Source: Streptomyces sp. NBC_00690 (lineage in GTDB: Bacteria > Actinomycetota > Actinomycetes > Streptomycetales > Streptomycetaceae). Taken from it: a DNA stretch of 64,000 nt. The DNA is taken from positions 3,410,001 to 3,474,000 of the forward strand of contig NZ_CP109009.1 in NCBI RefSeq assembly GCF_036226685.1, written 5' to 3'. The notes below the pieces were generated by a model. It ran no database searches. It saw only the letters and a list, made by a program, of their open reading frames with translations, and was not told the origin of the DNA. The translations under genes were made by a program, and so were the position numbers. Position 1 is the stretch's first letter; every line of letters begins with the position of its first letter. Shown piece by piece: positions 25,617 through 35,897 of the stretch.

Positions 25617-25648
25617 CAAGGGCGGCTCCCCGCGGGGAGCCGCCCTTG
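25617..25648 (-). terminator. Terminator palindrome downstream of hupA
   Basis: A 32-nt perfect palindrome (two 16-nt arms, no spacer, centre CCGCGG) begins 30 nt past the hupA stop. Read on the minus strand it starts CAAGGGCGGCTCC. It probably terminates hupA and may also block murA read-through. Confidence 0.8.
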
Positions 25649-25677
25649 TAGCGCCAAGTGGCGTAAGCAGTAACCGC

Positions 25678-25959
25678 TTACTTGCCCTTCGCCGCTTCCT
25701 TCAGCTTCGAGCCGGCCGAAACCTTCACGCTGTAGCCGGCGGGGATCTGGATCGGGTCGCCGGTCTGCGGGTTGCGCGCGGTACGAGCCGCACGGTGCGT
25801 GCGCTCGAAGGTCAGGAAGCCGGGGATGGTGACCTTCTCGTCGCCCTTGGCGACGACCTCGCCGACAGTCTCGGCGAGGGCGGCCAGAACGGCGTCGGCG
25901 TCCTTGCGGGTCACCTCGGCGCGGTCGGCCAGCGCGGCCACCAGCTCACTGCGGTTCAT
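25678..25959 (-). CDS. hupA: HU-family nucleoid protein
   Basis: 93-residue DNA-bending protein of the HU/IHF family. MNRSELVAALADRAEVTRKDADAVL is the N-terminal dimerisation helix. VTIPGFLTFERTHRAARTARNPQTGDPIQI contains the DNA-inserting beta arm with the conserved RNPQTG Pro. It lacks the long Lys/Ala-rich tail of the second Streptomyces HU (HupS), so it matches the vegetative form. GGGAG lies about 7 nt before the ATG. It is monocistronic with its own terminator. The 299 nt between it and the malic-enzyme stop (25960-26258) must hold its promoter; I could not assign the hexamers. Confidence 0.96.
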   Translation of the reverse strand: MNRSELVAALADRAEVTRKDADAVLAALAETVGEVVAKGDEKVTIPGFLTFERTHRAARTARNPQTGDPIQIPAGYSVKVSAGSKLKEAAKGK

Positions 25960-26258
25960 GTTCTTACTCCCGTGTTTCTTCTTGCCTATGAGGCGTGAGA
26001 TCGAAGCCGATGCTGCCAGGGCCCACTGACAGTCCCCGGACCAGGGTCTACGTCAGACCCTCGCGCCCAGTTACGCATCCTGCCCCCACCAACGGCGGGA
26101 ACGCCAATCCGGCACCCACCAGAGTCACACGAAAAGCGCCACTGCCACGTCGTGGTGACGTTCCGTCCACAGGGTGGGAACTCCTCGGAGCCACTGGGGC
26201 CATGGTCCGCCACCCTAGATCGGCGGTCAGGGCCGGGCATCTCGCGACGCGCCGTAGC

Positions 26259-27692
26259 TCAAGGAGACGTGGGACCCGTCACAGTGGCGGCAGCGGCCTT
26301 CGCGGCGGTGCGGACGGCTCCGGCGACCGCTCCAGCGACCTTGTCGTTGAAGACGGACGGGATGATGTAGTTCGGGTTCAGCTCGTCCTCGGTGACCACG
26401 CCGGCAAGCGCTGTCGCCGCCGCGAGCATCATCTCCGTGTTGACGGTGCGCGACTGGGCGTCCAGCAGTCCGCGGAAGACGCCGGGGAAGACCAGGACGT
26501 TGTTGATCTGGTTGGGGAAGTCGGAACGGCCCGTGGCGACAACTGCCGCGGTCTGCCGGGCGATTGCCGGGTCGACCTCGGGGTCGGGGTTGGCGAGGGC
26601 GAAGACGATCGAGTCCTTCGCCATGCCGGCGACGTCGTCGGCTCCGAGCAGGTTCGGCGCGGAGACACCGATGAACACGTCCGCGCCGGCCACGGCCTCC
26701 TTCAGGGTGCCGGTGACGCCCTCCGGGTTGGTGTTGTCCGCGATCCAGCGCAGCGGGGAGTCTGCCGCGGCGTCGCGCAGGTCCTCGCGGCCCGCGTGCA
26801 CCACGCCGTGGATGTCGGCGACGACGGCATGCTTGACGCCGGCCGCGATCAGCAGCTTCAGGATGGCGGTTCCGGCGGCGCCGGCCCCGGACATGACCAC
26901 CCGGACATCACCGATGCCCTTGCTGACCACCCGCAGGGCGTTGGTCAGCGCGGCGAGGACGACGATCGCGGTGCCGTGCTGGTCGTCGTGGAAGACGGGG
27001 ATGTCCAGGGCCTCGCGCAGCCGTGCCTCGATCTCGAAGCAGCGGGGGGCGGAGATGTCCTCCAGATTGATGCCGGCGAAACCGGGGGCGATGGCCTTGA
27101 CGATCGCGACGATCTCATCGGTGTTCTGGGTGTCCAGGCAGAGCGGCCAGGCATCGATGCCGGCGAAGCGCTTGAACAGGGCGGCCTTGCCCTCCATGAC
27201 CGGCAGGGCGGCCTTGGGGCCGATGTTGCCGAGGCCGAGGACGGCGGAGCCGTCGGTGACCACGGCGACGGAATTCCGCTTGATGGTGAGGCGACGGGCG
27301 TCCTCGGGGTTCTCGGCGATCGCCATGCAGACCCGCGCCACACCGGGGGTGTAGATCATCGACAGGTCGTCACGGTTGCGGATGGGGTGCTTCGACGCCA
27401 TCTCGATCTTGCCGCCGAGGTGCATCAGGAACGTACGGTCCGAGACCTTGCCGAGGATGACTCCCTCGATGCCGCGCAGACCCTCGACGATCTCTTCGGC
27501 GTGCGCGGTGGAGCTTGCGGCGATGGTGACGTCGATCCGCAGCTTCTCATGGCCGGACGCGGTCACGTCCAGACCGGTCACAGACCCGCCGGAGGACTCC
27601 ACAGCCGTGGTGAGCTGGGAGACCGCGGTTCCGCTCGCGGGCACCTCCAGCCGGACCGTCATCGAATACGAGACGCTGGGCGCCGTTGCCAT
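26259..27692 (-). CDS. NAD(P)-dependent malic enzyme with N-terminal ACT domain
   Basis: 477 residues. It decarboxylates L-malate to pyruvate and CO2, feeding pyruvate/NAD(P)H metabolism. An ACT-like domain (about 8-80; VRLEVPASGTAVSQLTTAV) suggests allosteric control by a small ligand. The malic domain holds SMIYTPGVARVC with the catalytic Tyr, and GKAALFKRFAGIDA with a Lys. GINLEDISAPRCFEIE holds metal ligands. The Rossmann domain begins VVMSGAGAAGTAILKLL. Cofactor preference is not decidable by eye. It starts at ATG 27692 and is flanked by long untranslated stretches on both sides. Confidence 0.94.
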   Translation of the reverse strand: MATAPSVSYSMTVRLEVPASGTAVSQLTTAVESSGGSVTGLDVTASGHEKLRIDVTIAASSTAHAEEIVEGLRGIEGVILGKVSDRTFLMHLGGKIEMASKHPIRNRDDLSMIYTPGVARVCMAIAENPEDARRLTIKRNSVAVVTDGSAVLGLGNIGPKAALPVMEGKAALFKRFAGIDAWPLCLDTQNTDEIVAIVKAIAPGFAGINLEDISAPRCFEIEARLREALDIPVFHDDQHGTAIVVLAALTNALRVVSKGIGDVRVVMSGAGAAGTAILKLLIAAGVKHAVVADIHGVVHAGREDLRDAAADSPLRWIADNTNPEGVTGTLKEAVAGADVFIGVSAPNLLGADDVAGMAKDSIVFALANPDPEVDPAIARQTAAVVATGRSDFPNQINNVLVFPGVFRGLLDAQSRTVNTEMMLAAATALAGVVTEDELNPNYIIPSVFNDKVAGAVAGAVRTAAKAAAATVTGPTSP

Positions 27693-27927
27693 GACCGGGT
27701 TCCTCTGCTTTCCCTAGCTTCATTGCTATGCCTCCGCGGCGGGGGCAGCCCCCGGCGGATGCATTCTGATGGTCGCACCTACCTGCGGGTAGCAGGTAAT
27801 AATGGTCCTTTTGTTTCCGGAATCGCTCTTCCACGATACGAGATTCACGGGCCCGATGTGGCCGTTCAGGTGATGGACCCGGCGTTATGAGGACCTCATG
27901 AGAGCTCCGTCCGGCCCATATGTGAAA

Positions 27928-27960
27928 AGGCCCACGTCACCAGGTGGGTGAAGTGGGCCT
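27928..27960 (-). terminator. Rho-independent terminator (minus strand)
   Basis: AGGCCCAC/GTGGGCCT outer arms (27928-27935 and 27953-27960) and a TCACC/GGTGA inner stem with an AGGTG-type loop. On the minus strand it is followed by TTTT, so it ends a minus-strand transcript coming from the structured region at 27984-28072. The stretch 27693-27927 holds no supported gene. Confidence 0.75.
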
Positions 27961-27983
27961 CACGGTGGAGCGAAAGGAAGAGA

Positions 27984-28072
27984 TGACACCGACCCGCCAT
28001 GCTCGCCTCGCGGCAAGTGGTCGCTCGAAGCGACGAAGGTTGGGCCCGGGGGCTTGGATCGGGCCGGTGTCA
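27984..28072 (-). ncRNA. Candidate structured non-coding RNA
   Basis: On the minus strand the 89-nt segment closes with a 12-bp stem (28061-28072 with 27984-27995, one G-U pair). It contains two inner hairpins: GTCGC/GCGAC (28020-28024 with 28030-28034) and GCC-GCGA-GGC (28005-28014), the latter with a GNRA tetraloop. The terminator 24 nt further on would complete a transcript of about 145 nt. There is no open frame. It lies between helD and the malic-enzyme gene. It could be an independent small RNA or a 3'-UTR-derived RNA of helD. No known RNA family was recognised. Confidence 0.45.
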
Positions 28073-28327
28073 CAACCAGGCTAACAAACCACCCCGGTAA
28101 GTGATTCCCCCCGCGCACGTTGACTCCGTGTCAGTCACCAGGATGCCTCCGTTCGGTACGGAATCGAGGAGCGGGGCCAGCGGGAGCGGCCTTCCCGGCG
28201 CGCGCTCGGGTGACCTCGAAGGACCGGAGCGGACGGGCCCCGCATACCGGCCTCTAAGAAGGCCCGTAGGAAGCCCCGCGCAACGGCACGTACGAGGAGA
28301 CGCACGAAGAGACGGAGGGGACGTACG

Positions 28328-28372
28328 GGGGCGGTCACGCGGGACCCGCCCCCTCGGGCCCGTGACCGCCCC
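28328..28372 (-). terminator. Terminator hairpin downstream of helD
   Basis: 12-bp arms GGGGCGGTCACG/CGTGACCGCCCC (28328-28339 and 28361-28372) with a 21-nt loop that itself has GGG/CCC pairing potential. It is 18 nt past the helD stop. No T-run. Confidence 0.65.
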
Positions 28373-28390
28373 TCCGCGGGACCCGCCCCC

Positions 28391-30820
28391 TCAGTCCCGC
28401 AGCAGCTCCGGCACGCCCTCGCCGTCGGGAGCGTCGCGCCGCCCCGACACCACGGTCAGCTCCTGCGTCGCCCGGGTGAGACAGACGTACAGCACCCTGA
28501 GACCGGCCGCGGTGTTCCCCGCGATCTCGGCCGGGGAGACCACCACCGTCGCGTCGTACTCCAATCCCTTCGCCTCCAGCGAGCCGAGGGCCACCGCCCG
28601 CTCCCCCAGCCCCTCCAGCCAGCGCGCGGCCTCTTCGCGGCGGTTCATGGCGACCACCACACCGACCGTGCCGTCCACCCGGTCGAGCAGCCGCTCGGTC
28701 TCCTTGCGCACGACGGAACCGAGGTCGTCGTCGCCCACGGCGGTGAAGCGCGGTACGACACCGGTGGAGCGGACCGCGGTCGGCGACTCCATCCCGGGCA
28801 TGGCACGCGCCAGCACCTTGGCGGCCAACTCGGCGATCTCGGCGGGGTTGCGGTAGTTCACCGTCAGTTGGAAGCGGCGGCGCGGCCTGCTGCCGAGCGC
28901 CTCCTCACGCGCCGCGACCGCCTCTTCGGGGTCGGGCCAGGAGGACTGGGCAGGGTCGCCGACCACGGTCCAGGTCGCGTGGCGTCCGCGCCGCCCGACC
29001 ATCCGCCACTGCATGGGGGTGAGGTCCTGTGCCTCGTCGACGATGACGTGGGCGTACTCGGTCCGCTCCGCGGCCAGCCGTTCGGCGCGCTCCCGCTGGG
29101 TCTCCTCCCGCTGTGGCATTAGTTCCTCCAGACCGGTGAGCTGGTCCAACGGGTCGAGCTCCCGCTTCTTGCGGGGGCGGTGCGGCGTGCCGAGCAGCGT
29201 GTGGAGTTCATCGAGGATCGCCACGTCATGGACGGATAGCGGTCCCTTGCCATCCGTACCGGCGCGCCGTAGCGAACGGGCGAGGCGGCGCACCTCGCCG
29301 GGGGTGAAGATGCGCCGGGCCCAGCGTCCGAGCCGTCGTTCGTCCGCCATGGCCGCCAGTACCCCACGCGGGGTGAGCTCTGGCCACCAGGCGCCCAGGA
29401 AGGCGATGAAGGCGTCCTCGCTGGTGATGTCCTCGTCGAAGGAGGAGCGCAGTTCGGCGGCGAGCTCCGGATCGGTGTGCCGACCGGAGGCGCCCGACTT
29501 CGCCCACAGCGCGTCCAGGAGCAGCCGCCGGGCCCGGGGGCGGAGCAGGTTGACCGGTGCCGTGCCGCTGAGGACGGAGTGTCGGATGCGATGCAGTTCC
29601 TCGGCCTCCAGCTCGATGCGGCGGCCGAAGGCGACCACGCGCAGCCGGTCGGGGGTGCCGGCGTCGGCTGACTCGTCGAGGGCGAGTTGTCCGTTGCGTA
29701 CGGACACGGTGGGGCCCGATCGCTCCAGCGCCCCGCGGGCGACCTTGCGGAGCACCGCGAGCATCCGGGCCGAGCCCTTGATCCGGGCGGTCTCGGGCGG
29801 GTCGTAGGCGGTGGCCTCGGCACCGTCGACGAGATGGCCGAGCGCTCGGATCGCGACCTGTCCCTCCTCGCCCAGTGACGGCAGCACGCCTTCGGTGTAG
29901 GCGACGAGCAGCGGGGTCGGGGACACGATCAGGATGCCGCCCGAGTACCTCCTGCGGTCCTGGTAGAGGAGGTAGGCGGCCCGGTGCAGGGCCACTGCGG
30001 TCTTTCCGGTGCCGGGGCCGCCCTCCACATGGGTGACGGAGGCGGCGGGGGCCCTGATCACCAGGTCCTGTTCGGCCTGGATGGAGGCGACGATGTCGCG
30101 CATGGTGTGGCTGCGGGCCTGGCCGAGCGCGGCCATCAGCGCCCCGTCGCCGACCACGGCCAGGGGCGCGTCGTCGAGGGTGGCCGTCAGTTCGGGGCGC
30201 ATCAGGTCGTCCTCGACTCCGAGGACCCGGCGTCCCTTGGACCGGATGACCCGTCTGCGCACCACGCGACCCGGGTCGACTGGGGTGGAGCGGTAGAAGG
30301 GCGCGGCGGCCGGGGCTCGCCAGTCGATCACCAGCGGTGTGTAGTCGGCTTCGAGGACGCCGATGCGACCGATGTGGAGGGTCTCGGCGATCTTTGCGGT
30401 GTTCTGGGGTCCGATGGCGTCGTCGGCGGGCTCGATGGAGGTGTAGGCACCATCGGGACCCTTCTTGCCGTCCTTGCCGAGGAGGAGGTCGATTCGGCCG
30501 AAAAGAAAGTCCTCGAACTCGTTGTTGAGCCGATTGAGATGGACTCCGGCGCGAAATACCTGCGCGTCGCGTTCGGCGAGGGCGCCGGGGGTTCCGACCT
30601 GGCCCAGTTTTGCGGCGTCACGCATCAGGAACTCCGCCTGATGGATGTTCTCTTCCAGTCGGCGGTAGACCTGGTCCAGATGCTGTTGTTCGGTGTCGAT
30701 TTCGCGATCCCGGAGCGACTGGAGCGGGTCGTCCTGGAGCGAACCGCCCCGGGCGGATCTATCGCTCGGGTGTTGGTCGACAGCATCAACAGCGTCGACA
30801 GCGGCTTCCTGCGCGGCCAC
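28391..30820 (-). CDS. helD: HelD-like UvrD/Rep-family ATPase, RNA polymerase recycling factor
   Basis: 809 residues. The N-terminal coiled coil (DREIDTEQQHLDQVYRRLEEN) is typical of HelD proteins, which insert into RNA polymerase channels and release stalled complexes. Walker A is VEGGPGTGKTAVALHR. HVIVDEAQDLTPMQWRMV is the Walker B/DEAQ motif. The C-terminal helicase motifs include LTVNYRNPAEIAELA and the late VLYVCLTRATQELTVV. The chosen start is GTG 30820 (MAAQEAAVDAVD), with AGAAGGGGG just upstream; a GTG eight codons earlier has no such site. It lies next to the sigma-U/anti-sigma pair, same strand. The DNA helicase activity suggested by homology is probably not its role. Confidence 0.9.
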   Translation of the reverse strand: MAAQEAAVDAVDAVDQHPSDRSARGGSLQDDPLQSLRDREIDTEQQHLDQVYRRLEENIHQAEFLMRDAAKLGQVGTPGALAERDAQVFRAGVHLNRLNNEFEDFLFGRIDLLLGKDGKKGPDGAYTSIEPADDAIGPQNTAKIAETLHIGRIGVLEADYTPLVIDWRAPAAAPFYRSTPVDPGRVVRRRVIRSKGRRVLGVEDDLMRPELTATLDDAPLAVVGDGALMAALGQARSHTMRDIVASIQAEQDLVIRAPAASVTHVEGGPGTGKTAVALHRAAYLLYQDRRRYSGGILIVSPTPLLVAYTEGVLPSLGEEGQVAIRALGHLVDGAEATAYDPPETARIKGSARMLAVLRKVARGALERSGPTVSVRNGQLALDESADAGTPDRLRVVAFGRRIELEAEELHRIRHSVLSGTAPVNLLRPRARRLLLDALWAKSGASGRHTDPELAAELRSSFDEDITSEDAFIAFLGAWWPELTPRGVLAAMADERRLGRWARRIFTPGEVRRLARSLRRAGTDGKGPLSVHDVAILDELHTLLGTPHRPRKKRELDPLDQLTGLEELMPQREETQRERAERLAAERTEYAHVIVDEAQDLTPMQWRMVGRRGRHATWTVVGDPAQSSWPDPEEAVAAREEALGSRPRRRFQLTVNYRNPAEIAELAAKVLARAMPGMESPTAVRSTGVVPRFTAVGDDDLGSVVRKETERLLDRVDGTVGVVVAMNRREEAARWLEGLGERAVALGSLEAKGLEYDATVVVSPAEIAGNTAAGLRVLYVCLTRATQELTVVSGRRDAPDGEGVPELLRD

Positions 30821-30882
30821 TGAGGGCCCCCTTCTGACGTGCACTGGGCAGCCGTCAACCGTACGCGAAGGGGGCGATTCTG

Positions 30883-31812
30883 TCAGGCGTCGATTTCTAC
30901 CAATTTCTTGTTGTCGAAGGTACGGACCTCGAAACGGTCGATCTCATTGCGCTCCATGGCGGCTCCGCCGTGCACATAGAGCGGATTCTTCGCGGCCTTG
31001 TGCGGACTGTCGACAATGCCGTATCCCCACTTCGGAACCGCCCAGGAGGTCACGACCTCCTCCTCGCCGGTCTTCGAGATGGCGACCAGCGAGCACTTCT
31101 GCGGCCCCTTGACGTTCTTGAGTTCCAAGACCGTGTGGGTGCCCCAGCCCTTCTTCTCCAGCCCGACGGTGGCGGTGACGCTCGTCGTCATGTCCGTCGC
31201 CTCGATCTTCTCCTCCATGTGGTTGAAGAAGGCGTCCTCGGCGGGGGACGTGGGATGGGCCTCGACCTTGGGACCGTGCTGGGGGTCGTCCGCGGTGGCC
31301 AGCACGGCGACCGTGGGTCCCGTGATGATCAGGGCGGCGGCAGCGGCGATCATGTACATCCCGCGCCGGCGTTTGGCGGCCCGCTTGGTCGCGACCTCGT
31401 CGAGGAGGCCGTTCAGCACCTTGGGGCCGGGCGGGACGGGCACCACCGGGATGGGCTTGGCCTGCTCGTGCCCGGCCGAGGTCGACCGGTACGCAGGAGG
31501 AGGCTGCTGGAACCCGTTGGAGGGCTGCTGGTAGCCACCGGGCGAAGGCGGCGGGAACGGCTCGCTCCATCCGGCGGATCGAGGCCCCGGCAGATTCACC
31601 ACATTGGGCCCGGACGCCTGGAACGGCACTGAAGGGACCTCGGCGAGCATCGCGAGCATCGGTTCCATGCCCGCGAACTCTTCGAGGTGGGTCGCGCAGA
31701 TATCGCACCCCGCGAGGTGCATCTCGAACGCCGAAGCATCCGCGTCGTCGAGTACGCCGAGCACATATGCGCCGACGGCGTCGTGCACGGATTCCGGCTC
31801 AGGCGTGGTCAT
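30883..31812 (-). CDS. rsuA: Anti-sigma factor with zinc-binding (ZAS) domain
   Basis: 309 residues. The N-terminal ZAS domain has HLAGCDICATHLEEF (H-x3-C-x2-C, about residues 32-39), as in RsrA/RsuA-type anti-sigma factors. A Pro/Gln-rich linker follows, then one TM segment (GMYMIAAAAALIITGPTVAVLA, about 155-176) and an extracytoplasmic domain of about 130 residues that could sense an envelope signal. Its ATG overlaps the stop of the sigma gene by 4 nt. It is expected to hold the sigma factor at the membrane until regulated proteolysis or a conformational signal. The name rests on gene order and similarity to the sigU-rsuA pair. Confidence 0.9.
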   Translation of the reverse strand: MTTPEPESVHDAVGAYVLGVLDDADASAFEMHLAGCDICATHLEEFAGMEPMLAMLAEVPSVPFQASGPNVVNLPGPRSAGWSEPFPPPSPGGYQQPSNGFQQPPPAYRSTSAGHEQAKPIPVVPVPPGPKVLNGLLDEVATKRAAKRRRGMYMIAAAAALIITGPTVAVLATADDPQHGPKVEAHPTSPAEDAFFNHMEEKIEATDMTTSVTATVGLEKKGWGTHTVLELKNVKGPQKCSLVAISKTGEEEVVTSWAVPKWGYGIVDSPHKAAKNPLYVHGGAAMERNEIDRFEVRTFDNKKLVEIDA

Positions 31813-32396
31813 GCCGTGACCCCCCTTTCCTCCAGTGCGAGTTTCATGGAACGAAGTGCGTAGAACACACGGGACCGCACCGTCCCGCTGGGTATGCCGA
31901 GTGTCTCGGCCGCCTCATTGACCGTACGCCCCTTGAAGTACGTCTCGACAAGTACTTCCCGGTGGGCGGGGGTCAAATCATCGAGCGCATCTGCGAGCGT
32001 CATCAGCCACAACGCCTTGTCGATCTCGTCCTCCGCGGGCATGACCTCCAGCGGCGACGGGTCAACCTCCTGCGGCCGGGCCTGCCGGCTGCGGTGACCG
32101 TCGATGACGATGCGGCGAGCCACCGTCACCAGCCAGGGTCGGACAGAGCCAGTTGCTCGGTTGAGCTGACCGGCGTTCTTCCAGGCACGGATGAGCGTCT
32201 CCTGCACCACGTCCTCGGCACGCTGACGGTCTCCCGCCACGAGGCGCAGTACATAGGCGAGCAGAGGACCCGCATGTTCGCGATACAGCGCACGCATGAG
32301 TTCCTCGTCGGGGACAGAGGAATTCGAGCGTGGCTTCTCGCTTCGATGGCGGGCCCTGTGCGGACGGTCATCGGCCACGGCCGCATCTTTGCGCAC
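31809..32396 (-). CDS. sigU: ECF sigma factor, sigma-U type
   Basis: 195 residues. The sigma-2 region is ELMRALYREHAGPLLAYVLRLV with the -10-binding helix AEDVVQETLIRAWKN. The sigma-4 region is DALDDLTPAHREVLVETYFKG with recognition helix IPSGTVRSRVFYALRSM. The start chosen is GTG 32396 (MRKDAAVADD): GGGAGG lies 6 nt before it, whereas a TTG two codons earlier would sit directly on that site. It is co-transcribed with the downstream anti-sigma gene. In Streptomyces coelicolor sigma-U affects differentiation and secreted proteins; the same role is inferred here. Confidence 0.93.
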   Translation of the reverse strand: MRKDAAVADDRPHRARHRSEKPRSNSSVPDEELMRALYREHAGPLLAYVLRLVAGDRQRAEDVVQETLIRAWKNAGQLNRATGSVRPWLVTVARRIVIDGHRSRQARPQEVDPSPLEVMPAEDEIDKALWLMTLADALDDLTPAHREVLVETYFKGRTVNEAAETLGIPSGTVRSRVFYALRSMKLALEERGVTA

Positions 32397-32612
32397 CTGC
32401 AACCTCCCGGTCGAGACCCTGACTTCGGCTGACTCTTGTCCCCCTCCTCTACGGGGGCGGGCGTCGAGTCATTCAATGCCGAGCCAAAAATGTTTCAAGT
32501 TCTTTCCAGGGGTCGACTGGTCCTATTCTGTTGTGGATAGCGGCAGTTGACGGTCTTTCATATGATGAGGATGAACGCCTTGGTGCCGCTTTGTCAGGGT
32601 GCTGAGGCCCCG

Positions 32613-33215
32613 TCAAACCCGGGCCACGGCCGCTGCCCGGCGTCGATGCCGGGCAACTCGCTCCCGGTTTCCACAGACCTCGCTGGAGCACCAGCGCCTT
32701 CTGCGCCCCCGGGACGTGTCCAGATAGATACGTCGGCAGCTCTCCCCCTCGCACTGGCGGAGCCTGGAGAGCGCCTGCGGGTCCGTCAGCAGATCCAGCG
32801 CGTCCCGGGCCACCGCGGCGAGCAGTGCCGTGCATTCGGGGGTGCCGCCGAGGGTCCGTACGAGCGAGCCGTTCCCGTCGCGCACCGCCCTGATCGAGGG
32901 TGGTGAAGCGGTGGCCAGGGCGTTGACCCGCTCCAGGGCCGAGTCCGCGAAGCGCCCGCCGAGCTCGGCCCGGACCAGTTGATCGATCCACAGCCTGAGT
33001 TCGACGAAGCGGTCGGCCCACGGCCCGTCCACGACGCTCACCGGGGTGCCGGCCGGGAGGAGAGCCGCATCGAGCAACCAGCGGCCCAGGAACCCCCGGT
33101 TCAGCAGGAGTTCGGGGCCGGCGCCCGGCGCCGATGTCGCCATGAGGTCCAGGCAGGTGCGTCCGGAGTCGAACCGCCAGTCGTAGTCAGCCGTACCGGT
33201 CGCATCGGTCGTCAT
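32613..33215 (-). CDS. CGNR zinc-finger protein (ABATE domain)
   Basis: 200 residues. The N-terminal stress-response (ABATE) domain contains FDSGRTCLDLMAT near residues 15-27. The C-terminal zinc knuckle is LRQCEGESCRRIYLDTSRGRRRRWCSSEVCGNRERVARHR, with C-x4-C and C-x4-C and the signature CGNR. Such proteins are thought to be nucleic-acid-binding regulators; the target is unknown. ATG 33215. It is alone on its transcript; about 220 nt separate it from sigU. Confidence 0.9.
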   Translation of the reverse strand: MTTDATGTADYDWRFDSGRTCLDLMATSAPGAGPELLLNRGFLGRWLLDAALLPAGTPVSVVDGPWADRFVELRLWIDQLVRAELGGRFADSALERVNALATASPPSIRAVRDGNGSLVRTLGGTPECTALLAAVARDALDLLTDPQALSRLRQCEGESCRRIYLDTSRGRRRRWCSSEVCGNRERVARHRRRAAAVARV

Positions 33216-33358
33216 CCGCCTGTCACCGCCTCAAGGTCACTGCCTCAGGTCACTGTCCGGGGAGCCACTACCCGCTCTTCGCCCTCCAGAGTGCCTGCCC
33301 GGACGGGCGGTCGGAACCCCTCCTCCCGGAGCTGATCCGACCGCTCGCCCGAGGGACC

Positions 33359-34660
<1,302 letters not shown>

Positions 34661-34834
34661 CTACGCACGGGGGCACCAGGAAGGTTGCACCGGATGTGGC
34701 ACAGGTCCAGAGGGATCTGCTTCGGATAAGGATCTACACCTGCGGGCCCGGCGGCGATTAGCTGCCAAGTCGGTGAAGTGCCCCGGAGGCCAAGCACCTG
34801 GCCCAGAACGTCCACGAGGCTCGCCCCGGCATGC

Positions 34835-34882
34835 AAAAGACCCCCTGCCCTGGCGAAGTTCTCGCAGGTCAGAGGGTCTTTA
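34835..34882 (-). terminator. Rho-independent terminator of ssrA
   Basis: On the minus strand AAAGACCCTCTG pairs with CAGGGGGTCTTTT (34870-34881 with 34835-34847) and ends in a T-run, 12 nt past the tmRNA 3' end. Confidence 0.85.
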
Positions 34883-34893
34883 TACACATGGGG

Positions 34894-35288
34894 TGGTGGA
34901 GATGGCGGGAATCGAACCCGCGTCCAACGGTGCAGAATCAGGACTTCTCCGAGCGCAGTCCGCTGCGATTTTCTCAGCCCCGGAGATCACGCGGACAAGT
35001 CTCCGACGGGCTCAGTCACTGTTTGATTTCCCTCAGGACCCCGTGACCGGGCCTAGAGGTTTAGTTCCCTTGATGACGTTAGGAACCGGGTCGGGAACAG
35101 CCCCGGGCTAACGCTCCATGAGTGAAGGTTCGCTCTTACTGCTTATTAGGCAGCGAGGGCGAAGGCTTCGGAGTTATCGCGCTTAGAATCGGCGATTATT
35201 GGTTGCGACATATGGTTTACGAGATCATTGCCGCTTCCTCGGCTCGCTTCTCCTGCTTCGACATCCGCTGTCGAAACCGATCATCCCC
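34894..35288 (-). ncRNA. ssrA: tmRNA (transfer-messenger RNA)
   Basis: 395 nt. The tRNA-like ends are 5' GGGGATG and 3' CATCTCC-ACCA, with a T arm containing GGTTCGATTCC. The tag frame runs from 35193 to 35143: Ala-Asp-Ser-Lys-Arg-Asp-Asn-Ser-Glu-Ala-Phe-Ala-Leu-Ala-Ala and two TAA stops. It starts with the resume codon GCC and ends in the degradation signal ALAA. The partner smpB lies 111 nt upstream in the same direction. It rescues ribosomes stalled on broken mRNA. Confidence 0.97.
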
Positions 35289-35399
35289 ATGTTGATTTTT
35301 CAATGCACGTCCCCGCTGTGGAGGACTGCTGCCCATCGTACGTGACCAACGCGGGCGGGTGCCAGCGTATTCCGTGCGGCCTCGCCCGAAGGGCGCAGA

Positions 35400-35879
35400 T
35401 CAGGCCCGCTGCTGGCGGCGCACCGCCGACATGACCTTGTCCGCCTCGCGCCGGTCCTGGCGCTCACGCATCGTCTGGCGCTTGTCGTACTCCTTCTTGC
35501 CGCGCGCCAGCGCGATCTCGACCTTGGCCCGGCCGTCCTTGAAGTACAGCGCCAGAGGAACGATCGTATGACCGGTCTCCTGGGACTTGGACTCCAGTTT
35601 GTCGATCTCCGCTCGGTGCATCAGCAGTTTCCGGCGGCGGCGCGCGGAGTGGTTGGTCCAGGTGCCCTGGCTGTACTCCGGGATGTGGACGTGGTGCAGC
35701 CACGCCTCGTGGGAGTCGATCTGAACAAAGCCGTCCGCCAGGGACGCCCGCCCCTGGCGCAGGGACTTCACCTCGGTACCGGTCAGCACGAGACCGCACT
35801 CGTAGGTGTCGATGATGTGGTAATCGTGCCGCGCCTTCTTGTTCTGCGCGATCAGCTTGCGCCCTTTTTCCTTAGCCAT
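35400..35879 (-). CDS. smpB: SsrA-binding protein
   Basis: 159 residues. The beta-barrel protein binds the tRNA-like part of tmRNA and delivers it to stalled ribosomes. Family blocks are [60 protein letters not shown] and the C-terminal tail [22 protein letters not shown], which folds in the mRNA channel. ATG 35879. It lies 18 nt after the S41 protease gene, same strand. Confidence 0.97.
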   Translation of the reverse strand: MAKEKGRKLIAQNKKARHDYHIIDTYECGLVLTGTEVKSLRQGRASLADGFVQIDSHEAWLHHVHIPEYSQGTWTNHSARRRRKLLMHRAEIDKLESKSQETGHTIVPLALYFKDGRAKVEIALARGKKEYDKRQTMRERQDRREADKVMSAVRRQQRA

Positions 35880-35897
35880 AGTGCGGCCATTTTCGCA

